Below are positions 7,213 to 13,679 of a stretch of DNA of 23,117 nucleotides, piece by piece. Position 1 is the stretch's first letter. Every line of letters starts with the position of its first letter. The translations under genes were made by a program, and so were the position numbers. Under the pieces are notes generated by a model that searched no databases, had not been told where the DNA came from, and saw only the letters and a list, made by a program, of their open reading frames with translations. The stretch is from Thermoplasmata archaeon (GTDB lineage Archaea > Thermoplasmatota > Thermoplasmata > Lutacidiplasmatales > UBA184), in NCBI GenBank assembly GCA_021823085.1, contig JAKAPG010000007.1:1-23117 (forward strand), in the 5' to 3' direction.

Positions 7213-7989
7213 ATGGGGAGTGGAGCGACGTTCCCGTACGTCGCGTTGCCGGCTCCCGTCGACCGGCGAATGCAGCTGGGACCGTTCCCCTCGGCCCGTG
7301 ACGGCCTCCGGTTCCTCGCCTATGCGGCCTCCGGCGCGGTGGTCATCCCCTTCTTCGGGGCGGTGGCCTGGCTGCCATTCCTTGGGGGAGCGCTGCTCCT
7401 CACGACCGTTCCGATCGACGGAACGCCGCTCGACCTCGAGCTCGCGCGACGTTTCACGCACTGGCGCCGCTCGCGGATCCCGGTGGAGGAGTCCATGAGC
7501 CAGATCCGCCGGACCCGGGGAGCGATTGCGGAAGTGGGGCCGGGCGTCGAGGTCGCCGTCCTCCGCTGCCGAGGGGGCCCGATCGCGTTCTTGCCCCCGC
7601 CGCAGTTGCGGCTGAGGTTCGAACAATTTCGCGAAGCGTTACGGAGCCTCGAGGGAGGGCTCGTGCTCGCCACGAGCGGGGTACCGGTGGACCCGACCCC
7701 GCTTCGCCCTACGATCCCCGGGCGGAACCCCGGCGAGGCATCGGCCGCCGCCGGCTACTCCGAGATGGTCGGGCTGGTCTGCCGACGTAGAGCGCAACGC
7801 CGCATCTACGCACTCCAGTGGGACGCGACCCCGAGCGCCGGCGATGCTTCCCGACTGGAACGGCGGATCAACGAGCTTTCCGGCCGTCTCGCTCTCCTGG
7901 GGGTCGAGCCCGAGCGTTTGCGCGGGCGCGAGCTCACCGGAGCGCTCCGTCGGTTCGGATTTGCGGGCGCGCTCGGTGGTTCGCCATGA
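7213..7989 (+). CDS. PrgI (VirB3)-like protein with C-terminal VirB4-N-like domain
   Basis: The 258-aa protein begins with a PrgI/VirB3 pattern: a PxxVDRRMQLGPFP block (13-26) and two closely spaced membrane helices (about 33-51 and 53-67). A short linker and a basic segment (LARRFTHWRRSR, 77-88) follow. PrgI-type proteins dock the VirB4 ATPase at the membrane in type IV secretion systems. The remainder (110-258) is soluble, with FEQFREALRSLEGGLVLATSGVPVDP and later RIYALQWD followed by RLERRINELSGRLALLGVEPERL. This order resembles the N-terminal half of VirB4/TraC proteins that precedes the motor domain. If correct, PrgI and part of VirB4-N are joined in one polypeptide. ATG 7213 has a GAGG stretch about seven bases upstream; GTG 7201 is an alternative. 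The stop overlaps the next ATG (ATGA). Confidence 0.65.
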   Translation: MGSGATFPYVALPAPVDRRMQLGPFPSARDGLRFLAYAASGAVVIPFFGAVAWLPFLGGALLLTTVPIDGTPLDLELARRFTHWRRSRIPVEESMSQIRRTRGAIAEVGPGVEVAVLRCRGGPIAFLPPPQLRLRFEQFREALRSLEGGLVLATSGVPVDPTPLRPTIPGRNPGEASAAAGYSEMVGLVCRRRAQRRIYALQWDATPSAGDASRLERRINELSGRLALLGVEPERLRGRELTGALRRFGFAGALGGSP

Positions 7990-8354
7990 CCCAGGGTCGA
8001 TGGACCGCGCGGGTCGAGCGCGACCCGGTCGGCATCGCGATCGGGCTCGCGATCGTGGCCGGGCTGGTCGCGCTCCTAGATCCGTCGCTCGCCGGCCTCG
8101 CCCTCGCGCTGTTCGCTCTCGCGATCGCAAGCTACCTCCTAAGGCACCATCGCTCCCGCTCCCGACGGTCCGGTACGCGCTTCCCGGCCGTCGCGCTCGG
8201 GGTCTACGCGTCGCTCGCGGTCGGGCTCGTCGGCTATCTCGGCATTCCCGCGCCGTGGCAGGCGACCCGCGCCCTCGCTCTGGCAGTCTCCGCCGTCCCG
8301 CTCGCCCTCTACGCGCGGAGCACCGAGGCGTGTCGACCGGAGAGGGGTCCGTGA
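7986..8354 (+). CDS. Small four-helix membrane protein in T4SS-like operon
   Basis: This is a 122-aa protein starting at ATG 7986, which shares ATGA with the stop of the PrgI-like gene. It has four predicted membrane helices (about 16-32, 35-52, 68-86, 94-110), with a strongly basic loop (RHHRSRSRRSGTR, 53-65) between helices two and three, so that loop should be cytoplasmic. I recognise no family. Its place between the PrgI-like and VirB4-like genes, with overlaps on both sides, says it belongs to the apparatus; a role as an inner-membrane channel or ATPase anchor (comparable in place to CedA1/CedA2 partners) is a guess. A longer upstream reading frame exists but overlaps the PrgI-like gene and is rich in Arg and Pro, so it is rejected. 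Confidence 0.65.
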   Translation: MTQGRWTARVERDPVGIAIGLAIVAGLVALLDPSLAGLALALFALAIASYLLRHHRSRSRRSGTRFPAVALGVYASLAVGLVGYLGIPAPWQATRALALAVSAVPLALYARSTEACRPERGP

Positions 8355-10039
8355 CCGAGTCGACCGTGGTGGAGGACGCCGAGTGGCGGCTCGCCGGCAC
8401 CCGGGTGATCGCTCCGCTCCTCGTTCGTCAGCTCCCGAACGAGGTCCCGTTCGGATTCGTCGGACGGCTCGCACCGACCTCGACGCCCATCGACCTGTAC
8501 CTCGAGGCCCTACCGATATCGACGTCCCGCGCGCTGGAGATCCTGCACGGCGCCCGAGCGGTCGCCCGGGTGGAGCTCGCTCGGGGTGGAGCGGATGACG
8601 CCCGCGCGGCCGAGCTGATGGCCGAGCGCGATGGGGCCGAGGAGCTCGGCGCCCGGATCGCCCGACGCGAGCAGGAGCTCTGGCGCGTCGGCATCCGATG
8701 GACCGCATCCGGGAGCTCGGCGCCCCGCGCGATCGAGGCGCGCGTCGCGCTCGAGGCCCGCCTCGCGGCGCTGGGATTCCGAGGACACGTCCCGCTCCAT
8801 GAGGTGGGGGCGACGCTCGCGCCACCGGCCTTGGGCGCACCGACCGAGCGGCCGCTCGCATTCTTCCACACGCTACCTACCGATGGGCTCGCCGCGTTCT
8901 ACCCGTTCGTCGATGAGACGATCCTGGAACCGGGCGGGATCTTGGTCGGTCTCCTGCTCGAGGATGCCGCCCCGATCTTCCTCGACCGATGGAGCCATGC
9001 GAGCCACTCGTGGGGGATCTTCGGCACGACCGGCAGCGGCAAGTCCTTCGCGGCCGCGTTGATGGTCCTGAGGTCGCGGTGGATGCGGCCGGAGCTTTCG
9101 GTGACGATCCTCGATCCGCTCGGGGAGTTCACTCGTTTCGCCGAGACGTTGGGGGGGAGCGTGATCCGGCTCGGGCCGGGTTCCGGGGATCGGCTCAATC
9201 CGCTGGATCCAATCACGGCCCTGGGCGATCGCCAGGAGAAGGCGGGCCGGGTGGCGGCGATGCTGCGAGCGCTCTTCCCGACGCTGCATGACGAGGAGGC
9301 CGCGGCGCTGGATGCGGCGGTGAGCGGGCTCTACGCCAACGGCCCGGAGGTTCCGGTCCTGTCGGACCTCCTCCGGGCGGTCGCGGATCTGCCCGGAGGA
9401 CCGGGTCGGCTCGGAACGCTGCTCGAGGTCTTCCGCTCCGGTTCGCTCGCGATGGTGAATGGGCCGACGACGGTCGACCCGAGCGCGAACGTCGTCGTGG
9501 TCGACTTTCGCAAGGTGCCCGAGAACCAGCTCGCGTTCCATCTCGCCTACGTCCTGGATTGGGCGTACGGGAGGTTGCAGCACGCTCCGGGTCCGAAGTT
9601 GCTCCTGGTCGACGAGGCGCATCTCCTCGCCCGGCACCCGGCGACCTCGGAGTTCCTCGATCGGGTCGTTCGCCACGTGCGGCACTTCGAGGCCGGCGTG
9701 CTCCTTCTCAGCCAGCACCCCAACGATTTCCTCCCGCATCTGACGGGACGCTCGCTGCTGGGAAACCTGAGCGCGACGCTCCTTCTCCGGATCCCGCAGC
9801 CCGATCCCGCCCTCGCAGCGTTCTATTCGCTGACGGACTCGGAGGTCGAGTGGCTACCGCGAACGCGTCTTCCCAAGGACGCCGGATTCTCGGAAGGACT
9901 CCTGCGCGTCGGCGAGCTGCACCTGCCGATATCGATCGTCGCGTCCACTCCTGAGTTTGAGTTCCTGGTGGAACAGCTGGGCGCACCGGGAAGGGGGTCG
10001 GACCCACCGAACGGTGCACCTCGAGCACCAGATTTATGA
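8351..10039 (+). CDS. VirB4/CedB/HerA-type ATPase
   Basis: The 562-aa protein from GTG 8351 (GTGA overlap with the previous stop) has an N-terminal domain of about 215 residues without a nucleotide motif, followed by an FtsK/HerA-class motor. Walker A is GTTGSGKS (225-232), then come ILDPLGEFTRFAETLGG (254-269) and RLNPLDP (281-287), Walker B is LLLVDEAH (417-424), and a sensor strand LLLSQHPNDF contains Gln455. The DPxGE and NPLDP blocks are typical of VirB4/TraC. These hexameric ATPases power pilus biogenesis and DNA transfer at the membrane; CedB is the Sulfolobus relative. HerA of the HerA-NurA end-resection pair is an alternative superfamily member, but there is no nurA and the neighbours are membrane proteins. 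The frame continues upstream through arginine-rich shadow sequence that overlaps two genes and is rejected. Confidence 0.88.
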   Translation: MTESTVVEDAEWRLAGTRVIAPLLVRQLPNEVPFGFVGRLAPTSTPIDLYLEALPISTSRALEILHGARAVARVELARGGADDARAAELMAERDGAEELGARIARREQELWRVGIRWTASGSSAPRAIEARVALEARLAALGFRGHVPLHEVGATLAPPALGAPTERPLAFFHTLPTDGLAAFYPFVDETILEPGGILVGLLLEDAAPIFLDRWSHASHSWGIFGTTGSGKSFAAALMVLRSRWMRPELSVTILDPLGEFTRFAETLGGSVIRLGPGSGDRLNPLDPITALGDRQEKAGRVAAMLRALFPTLHDEEAAALDAAVSGLYANGPEVPVLSDLLRAVADLPGGPGRLGTLLEVFRSGSLAMVNGPTTVDPSANVVVVDFRKVPENQLAFHLAYVLDWAYGRLQHAPGPKLLLVDEAHLLARHPATSEFLDRVVRHVRHFEAGVLLLSQHPNDFLPHLTGRSLLGNLSATLLLRIPQPDPALAAFYSLTDSEVEWLPRTRLPKDAGFSEGLLRVGELHLPISIVASTPEFEFLVEQLGAPGRGSDPPNGAPRAPDL

Positions 10040-10542
10040 GGCGTGCTCAGGGTCGAGCCTCGATGAGCGCGGCGGAAGAGGCGACCGCCGAGCGCCCGCG
10101 CCGCAAGCGGGCGCCGTGGAGCCTGAAATCGATCGTCGTCGACGTGACCGGCCGGCCAATCTCCGAGTTCCAGAACGACGCGGCCCCGGCGAACGGCGGA
10201 CGTTCGGCGTCGGCAGGGCGACCGTACGACATTCCCGTCGAGACCGACGATATCGACCCGGTGGAACGGGTCACCCCCCCGCTGTCGGGGGCGAACGCGC
10301 GTCGCTACCACGCCCAATCGGGCGAGCACCACCTCGCGACGATGGATCGGCATCGGCCGGCCGTCGGAAGCGAGGGATCCCCTGCGAACCGCCCCGAGCG
10401 GATCTACCTCCACTACCTTCTCCTCCACCTCGACCGACTGAGCGTGCCGGCGCTGTGGTACCTTCGACGCCAGGTCAACGAAGAGCTCTCCTATCGCGCC
10501 CGCCCGAAACCGAGGTCGCAGGACCCTCCTCCGACCCCGTGA
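10036..10542 (+). CDS. Small soluble accessory protein of T4SS-like operon (unknown family)
   Basis: The 168-aa protein starts at ATG 10036, sharing ATGA with the stop of the ATPase gene; ATG 10063 (MSAAEEA) is a second possible start. It has a basic N-terminal part (PRRKRAPWSLKS), a short strand-like motif IVVDVTGRPISEF (33-45), a long low-complexity middle (46-120) and a conserved-looking helical end RIYLHYLLLHLDRLSVPALWYLRRQVNEEL (122-151). I do not recognise it. The overlap strongly suggests co-expression with the VirB4-like ATPase, and the terminal helices could be a docking module, but that is speculation. Its last 68 bases overlap the 3' end of the convergent DNA methyltransferase gene. 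Confidence 0.6.
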   Translation: MRRAQGRASMSAAEEATAERPRRKRAPWSLKSIVVDVTGRPISEFQNDAAPANGGRSASAGRPYDIPVETDDIDPVERVTPPLSGANARRYHAQSGEHHLATMDRHRPAVGSEGSPANRPERIYLHYLLLHLDRLSVPALWYLRRQVNEELSYRARPKPRSQDPPPTP

Positions 10543-11332
10543 GCCCGCGCCCGCGAGCCTCCTCCGCCAGTCGAGCGTAGGCATCGTCGTCCCACTCGAC
10601 TCCGATCGCGCTCCGACCGAGCTCGAGGGCGGCCCACAAGGTCGTACCGGTGCCGGCGAACGGATCGAGCACCGTATCTCCTTTCACGGAGAACATCCGC
10701 ACGAGCCGCCGTGGGATCTCCGGGGGAAATGCACCGGTCCGCCGCCCGTCGCGCAGCTGGGCCGCTCCGCGAACGTCACTCCAGACCTGGCTGAACCAGT
10801 GGTCCCTTTCCGATCGGGACAGCCGACTCCCGTAACGCTCTGCGTCGTGCGGAGGGAACCGCCGCAGCCCTCCCCGGCGGAAGAGCAGGACGAACTCGCA
10901 GTCGAGCGTGACATAGGCGTTGGGCGGCAGGAACCCGCTCCCGAGGAACGCGTTCGGCTTGTTGGTCGGTTTCTTCCAGAGGATGTACGGGAGCGGAGCA
11001 AATCCGCAACGGCTCGCGCGAGCGAGGATCTCCGCGTGGTTCGGCCACAACCGGAACTCGCCGTGCGTCGAACGAAGGGCGTCGCCGACGACGATCGCGA
11101 GGATTCCGCCCGGGACGAGGACCCGGTACGCCTCCCGCCAGGCCCCTTCGAGGACGTCGTGCATCGCGTCGAACCCATCCGCACCTTGGGCCCGGAAGGT
11201 GGCGTCCCACTGGGGGATCATCGGGTACGGAGGGCTCGTGACGATGAGCTGGACTTCCCCGTTCTTGATCGAACGGAGACGGTCGGCGGAGCCGTGGAAG
11301 AGCTCGAGGCCCGGCGCACCGCCCGAGGTCAC
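10475..11332 (-). CDS. DNA methyltransferase, beta-class N4-cytosine/N6-adenine type
   Basis: The 285-aa protein has motif IV TSPPYP (32-37) before motif I DPFAGTGTT (223-231), an order typical of beta-class DNA amino-methyltransferases. The Ser-Pro-Pro-Tyr form of motif IV is more common in N4-cytosine enzymes, so m4C is favoured over m6A. Supporting blocks are VLVPGGILAIVVGD and the end of the catalytic fold (AIGVEWDDDAY). Between them, LWKKPTNKPNAFLGSGF is probably the target recognition region. No restriction endonuclease gene is adjacent, so it looks solitary, with an epigenetic or protective role. The start is GTG 11332, about 27 bases after a TATA element shared with the divergent gene. 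Its 3' end overlaps the last gene of the T4SS-like operon by 68 bases. Confidence 0.9.
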   Translation of the reverse strand: MTSGGAPGLELFHGSADRLRSIKNGEVQLIVTSPPYPMIPQWDATFRAQGADGFDAMHDVLEGAWREAYRVLVPGGILAIVVGDALRSTHGEFRLWPNHAEILARASRCGFAPLPYILWKKPTNKPNAFLGSGFLPPNAYVTLDCEFVLLFRRGGLRRFPPHDAERYGSRLSRSERDHWFSQVWSDVRGAAQLRDGRRTGAFPPEIPRRLVRMFSVKGDTVLDPFAGTGTTLWAALELGRSAIGVEWDDDAYARLAEEARGRGLTGSEEGPATSVSGGRDRRALR

Positions 11333-11354
11333 GGTGCGGAGAGCTGGAAGGACC

Positions 11355-11364
11355 GTTTATACAC
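11355..11364. promoter_or_regulatory. Shared TATA element for two divergent leaderless genes
   Basis: The sequence GTTTATACAC is the only AT-rich patch in the 52-base gap between GTG 11332 (minus) and ATG 11385 (plus). Read on the plus strand, TTTATA is centred about 26 bases before ATG 11385. Read on the minus strand, TATAAA is centred about 27 bases before GTG 11332. Both distances equal the usual archaeal TATA-to-start-site spacing, so both genes are probably transcribed without a leader from one bidirectional element. Confidence 0.65.
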
Positions 11365-11384
11365 GCCCCCGTTCACCCGGAGAC

Positions 11385-12692
11385 ATGCGGCTCGACCGAC
11401 CCGTCCTCCAGGTCGCTCTCGACTTCGAGAACCTCTCCCGGGCGCTGACCGCGGCCCGCGAGGCGGTCGAGGGCGGAGCCGACTGGGTCGAGGCGGGGAC
11501 GCCGCTCGTCAAGAGCGAGGGTCTCGACTCGGTCCGAGAGCTGAAGAAGGCGTTCCCGAACCACCGGATCGTCGCGGACCTGAAGGTCATGGACACGGGC
11601 GCGTTCGAGGTCGAGATCGCGGCGAAGGCCGGCGCGGACGTCGTCACCGTGCTCGGAGCGGCGGACGACGACACGATCGCCGAGGCGGTCCGGGGCGGCG
11701 AGCTCTACGGAGCCGAGATCATGGTCGATCTGCTCAATGTCGCGGATCCCGTGGCACGCGCGAAGCGGGCCGCCGAGCTCGGCGCGGCCGCGGTCTGCTG
11801 GCACGTGGGGATCGACATGCAGATGCAGGGACGGACCCCGTTCGAGACGCTCGAGCGTCTCGCCGAGGGGTCCCCGATCCCCGTCGCGGTCGCGGGCGGC
11901 CTCACGAGCGAGTCGGTCGCCCGCGCGACGCGGGCGGGCGCCCAGATCCTGATCGTCGGCGGCGCGATCACCAAGAGCCCCCGCATCGTGGATGCGACGA
12001 AGCGGATTCGCGAGGCGATCGACACCCGCACGGAAATCGCCTCCGAGAACTTCCGGCGGTTCGCGGGACCGGACGTGCGCGAGGCGTTCCTCAAGGTCTC
12101 GAGTCCGAACGTCACGGACGCGATGCAGCGTCAGGGCGCGATGCACGGCCTCGCAGCGCATCTCAAGGACCCTCTCACCCGGATGGTCGGCCCCGCGGTG
12201 ACGGTCGTGACCCGTGACGGGGACTGGGCGAAGCCGGTCGAGGCGATCGACCGGGCGGGCCCGGGCGACGTGATCGTGATCGACGCGGGTGGTGGGACGA
12301 CCGCGGTCTGGGGAGAGCTCGCGAGCTGGAGCGCGCACGGACGGAAGGTCTCCGGCGTGGTGATCGACGGCGCGGCACGCGACATCGACGCCGCGGTGAT
12401 CGACCTCGGTTTCCCGATCTTCAGCCGGAGCGTCAGCCCGAACGCGGGCGAACCGAAGGGCCACGGGGAGATCGGCGTGGAGGTCGTGGTCGGCGGGCAG
12501 AAGGTCCGCCCCGGTGACTGGATCGTCGGGGACCTGAGCGGGCTCGTGGTCGTCCCCCGCGAGCGCGCCCAGGAGATCGCGAACCGGGCGCTGGATGTCC
12601 TCGAGCACGAGAACCGGGTCCGCGAGGAGATTCGGCGCGGCTCGACGCTCGGCCAGGTCCAGAAGCTCGAACGCTGGGAGCGGGTGGGATGA
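11385..12692 (+). CDS. Hexulose-6-phosphate synthase fused to RraA-like domain
   Basis: The 435-aa protein joins two domains. Residues 1-210 are a HUMPS/OMPDC-type TIM barrel with the family blocks LQVALDFEN, VEAGTPLVKSEG and the catalytic VADLKVMD (63-70: Asp65, Lys67, Asp70). This matches 3-hexulose-6-phosphate synthase, which condenses formaldehyde with ribulose 5-phosphate; archaea often use it in reverse to make pentose phosphate. Residues about 225-435 form an RraA-like domain with GDVIVIDAGGGTTAVWGEL and VVIDGAARD (Arg332-Asp333 in the metal/oxoacid site of RraA-type aldolases), so aldolase-like chemistry is possible. The fusion is known in archaea; the role of the second half there is not clear to me. 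No 6-phospho-3-hexuloisomerase gene lies nearby. The frame is open upstream, but ATG 11385 fits the TATA spacing and barrel start. Confidence 0.9.
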   Translation: MRLDRPVLQVALDFENLSRALTAAREAVEGGADWVEAGTPLVKSEGLDSVRELKKAFPNHRIVADLKVMDTGAFEVEIAAKAGADVVTVLGAADDDTIAEAVRGGELYGAEIMVDLLNVADPVARAKRAAELGAAAVCWHVGIDMQMQGRTPFETLERLAEGSPIPVAVAGGLTSESVARATRAGAQILIVGGAITKSPRIVDATKRIREAIDTRTEIASENFRRFAGPDVREAFLKVSSPNVTDAMQRQGAMHGLAAHLKDPLTRMVGPAVTVVTRDGDWAKPVEAIDRAGPGDVIVIDAGGGTTAVWGELASWSAHGRKVSGVVIDGAARDIDAAVIDLGFPIFSRSVSPNAGEPKGHGEIGVEVVVGGQKVRPGDWIVGDLSGLVVVPRERAQEIANRALDVLEHENRVREEIRRGSTLGQVQKLERWERVG

Positions 12693-12715
12693 ATCCCGTT
12701 CCCAAGGGGCCGACA

Positions 12716-12756
12716 GGGAGCCCGCTGCCCGCTCAAATCGGACGGGCATGGCTCCC
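12716..12756 (+). repeat. Two-part hairpin downstream of the HPS-RraA gene
   Basis: A perfect outer inverted repeat GGGAGCC / GGCTCCC (12716-12722 with 12750-12756) encloses a second perfect one, GCCCG / CGGGC (12727-12731 with 12743-12747), leaving an 11-base AT-richer loop. It starts 24 bases after the stop codon of the HPS-RraA gene. No oligo-T run follows, so it is not a classical archaeal terminator. It may be a 3'-end structure or simply mark the operon boundary. Confidence 0.45.
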
Positions 12757-12795
12757 GGTCACACTATTCGCGATGAGGCTCCGATCCATCAACCC

Positions 12796-12805
12796 TTAAG
12801 TAATA
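12796..12805 (+). promoter_or_regulatory. TATA-like element of the vapBC operon
   Basis: TTAAGTAATA sits in a clearly AT-rich island (12790-12822) in an otherwise GC-rich region. Its centre is about 25 bases before the GTG start at 12825, the distance expected for an archaeal leaderless transcript. The adjacent palindrome falls between this box and the start codon. Confidence 0.5.
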
Positions 12806-12819
12806 TGTTTATGTAAACA
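12806..12819 (+). promoter_or_regulatory. Palindromic operator candidate upstream of vapB
   Basis: The perfect inverted repeat TGTTTA-TG-TAAACA ends five bases before the GTG start of vapB and begins directly after the TATA-like element. VapBC complexes generally repress their own promoter by binding such palindromes. The position would block transcription initiation. Autoregulation is inferred from family behaviour. Confidence 0.5.
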
Positions 12820-12824
12820 CACTT

Positions 12825-13073
12825 GTGTCAGTAAAGACGGTGACCCTATCCGAGGACGCGTACGCGGCTCTCGCTTCTCGGAAGAAAGAGGGGGAGAGCT
12901 TCAGTGACGTTGTCCGTCGGCTATCCCGATCTGACCGTTCCCTCAAGGAGTTTGCCGGAGCCTGGAGCGACGTTCCGCCCAATCAGATGGAGGAGTTTGA
13001 GACTTGGATGAGAGGGAGCGACCTCGAGTCACGAGAAGGGATGGTTCGCCTCGCCCGCAGGCGTACGAAGTGA
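12825..13073 (+). CDS. vapB: VapB-family antitoxin (UPF0330/DUF217 type)
   Basis: The 82-aa protein starts at GTG 12825 (MSVKTVTLSEDAYAALASRK). It has the family hallmarks: an N-terminal strand TVTLSEDAY for DNA binding as a ribbon-helix-helix-like dimer, the ESFSDVVRRL helix (26-35), and a C-terminal half (EFAGAWSDVP onward) that normally wraps the toxin active site. It should neutralise the PIN toxin encoded four bases downstream and repress the operon. The coding sequence and its upstream region are less GC-rich than the neighbours, as often seen for horizontally mobile toxin-antitoxin modules. Confidence 0.85.
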   Translation: MSVKTVTLSEDAYAALASRKKEGESFSDVVRRLSRSDRSLKEFAGAWSDVPPNQMEEFETWMRGSDLESREGMVRLARRRTK

Positions 13074-13077
13074 TCTC

Positions 13078-13464
13078 GTGGTCAGCCTTGACTCAACGTT
13101 CCTGATTGATCTGCTCCGGGGGGTCCCGGACGCGATGGAGCGGTTGGACTCGCTCGAACGGGAGCGGGAGCCGGGATTTGTCACCCCTCCGGCGGCCACC
13201 GAGGTCATGGTCCGCGCTCATCGATTCGGTGGGAAGCCGCTTCGGGCGGCGGAGAGTCTGTTGGGCTCTCTTCACTGGCTCGACTTTGACTGGGAGTCGT
13301 GCCGACTCGCGGGTCGGATTGAGGCGGAGCTCGTGGTCCAGGGGAACCCGATGTCGGCAGCCGATCTCTTCATCGCTTCGATCACCCTTCGCCACGGGCA
13401 GCGACTTCTGACACGGGATCGGGACTTTGCACGCGTGAAGGGCCTTCGGATCGAGACGTATTGA
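13078..13464 (+). CDS. vapC: VapC-family PIN-domain toxin
   Basis: The 128-aa protein from GTG 13078 shows the PIN-domain acidic residues in order: Asp5 in SLDSTFLIDLL, Glu42 in ATEVMVRA, Asp96 in SAADLFIASITLRHG and Asp114/Asp116 in LLTRDRDF. These coordinate Mg2+ for endoribonuclease activity; VapC toxins usually cut tRNA or rRNA. Length and the C-terminal LLTRDRDFxRVKGLRIE strand are typical. All catalytic positions are intact, so the toxin should be active. It lies four bases after vapB and 88 bases before a tRNA-Glu gene, a neighbour that may be coincidental. Confidence 0.9.
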   Translation: MVSLDSTFLIDLLRGVPDAMERLDSLEREREPGFVTPPAATEVMVRAHRFGGKPLRAAESLLGSLHWLDFDWESCRLAGRIEAELVVQGNPMSAADLFIASITLRHGQRLLTRDRDFARVKGLRIETY

Positions 13465-13513
13465 TGGGTGCGAGGGCCATCACTCCCGTGCTTCCGCTGC
13501 CGAAATCGCCTTA

Positions 13514-13548
13514 GGCTCGTGCCCGGGTCGGGCAGCTCGTGCCGAGCC
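13514..13548 (+). repeat. Nested inverted repeat between vapC and tRNA-Glu
   Basis: GGCTCG (13514-13519) pairs with CGAGCC (13543-13548), and inside it GCCCG (13521-13525) pairs with CGGGC (13529-13533) across a 3-base loop. The stretch also contains GCTCGTGCC twice as a direct repeat. It ends four bases before the tRNA. It may fold at the end of the vapBC transcript; no T-run follows. Confidence 0.3.
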
Positions 13549-13552
13549 GGGT

Positions 13553-13627
13553 GCTCCCGTAGTCTAGTCCGGTCAAGGATCCGTGGCCTTCGACCACGAA
13601 ACGCGGGTTCGAATCCCGCCGGGAGCA
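13553..13627 (+). tRNA. tRNA-Glu (anticodon UUC), with C33
   Basis: The 75 bases fold as a complete cloverleaf: acceptor stem GCTCCCG/CGGGAGC with discriminator A, D-arm GTCT...AGGA with the GTCCGGTCA loop typical of archaeal tRNA-Glu, anticodon stem CGTGG/CCACG, a 4-base variable region and T-arm GCGGG TTCGAAT CCCGC. The seven-base anticodon loop is CCTTCGA, placing TTC at 34-36. The base at position 33 is C where nearly every elongator tRNA has U. There is no intron, and CCA is not encoded. No clear TATA box is seen in the GC-rich upstream sequence. Confidence 0.93.
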
Positions 13628-13679
13628 TTCCCACAATGACCTATGCCGAACTTCACCTGGCCGGGAATCCTGGCCGAAG

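Noticed and set aside
8351..10039. HerA of the HerA-NurA DNA end-resection system
   Set aside because: No nurA, mre11 or rad50 neighbour; the gene overlaps membrane-protein genes of T4SS type, which favours VirB4/CedB.
13553..13627. tRNA as the attachment site of an integrated element
   Set aside because: No integrase gene and no second copy of the tRNA 3' end is visible in the window.
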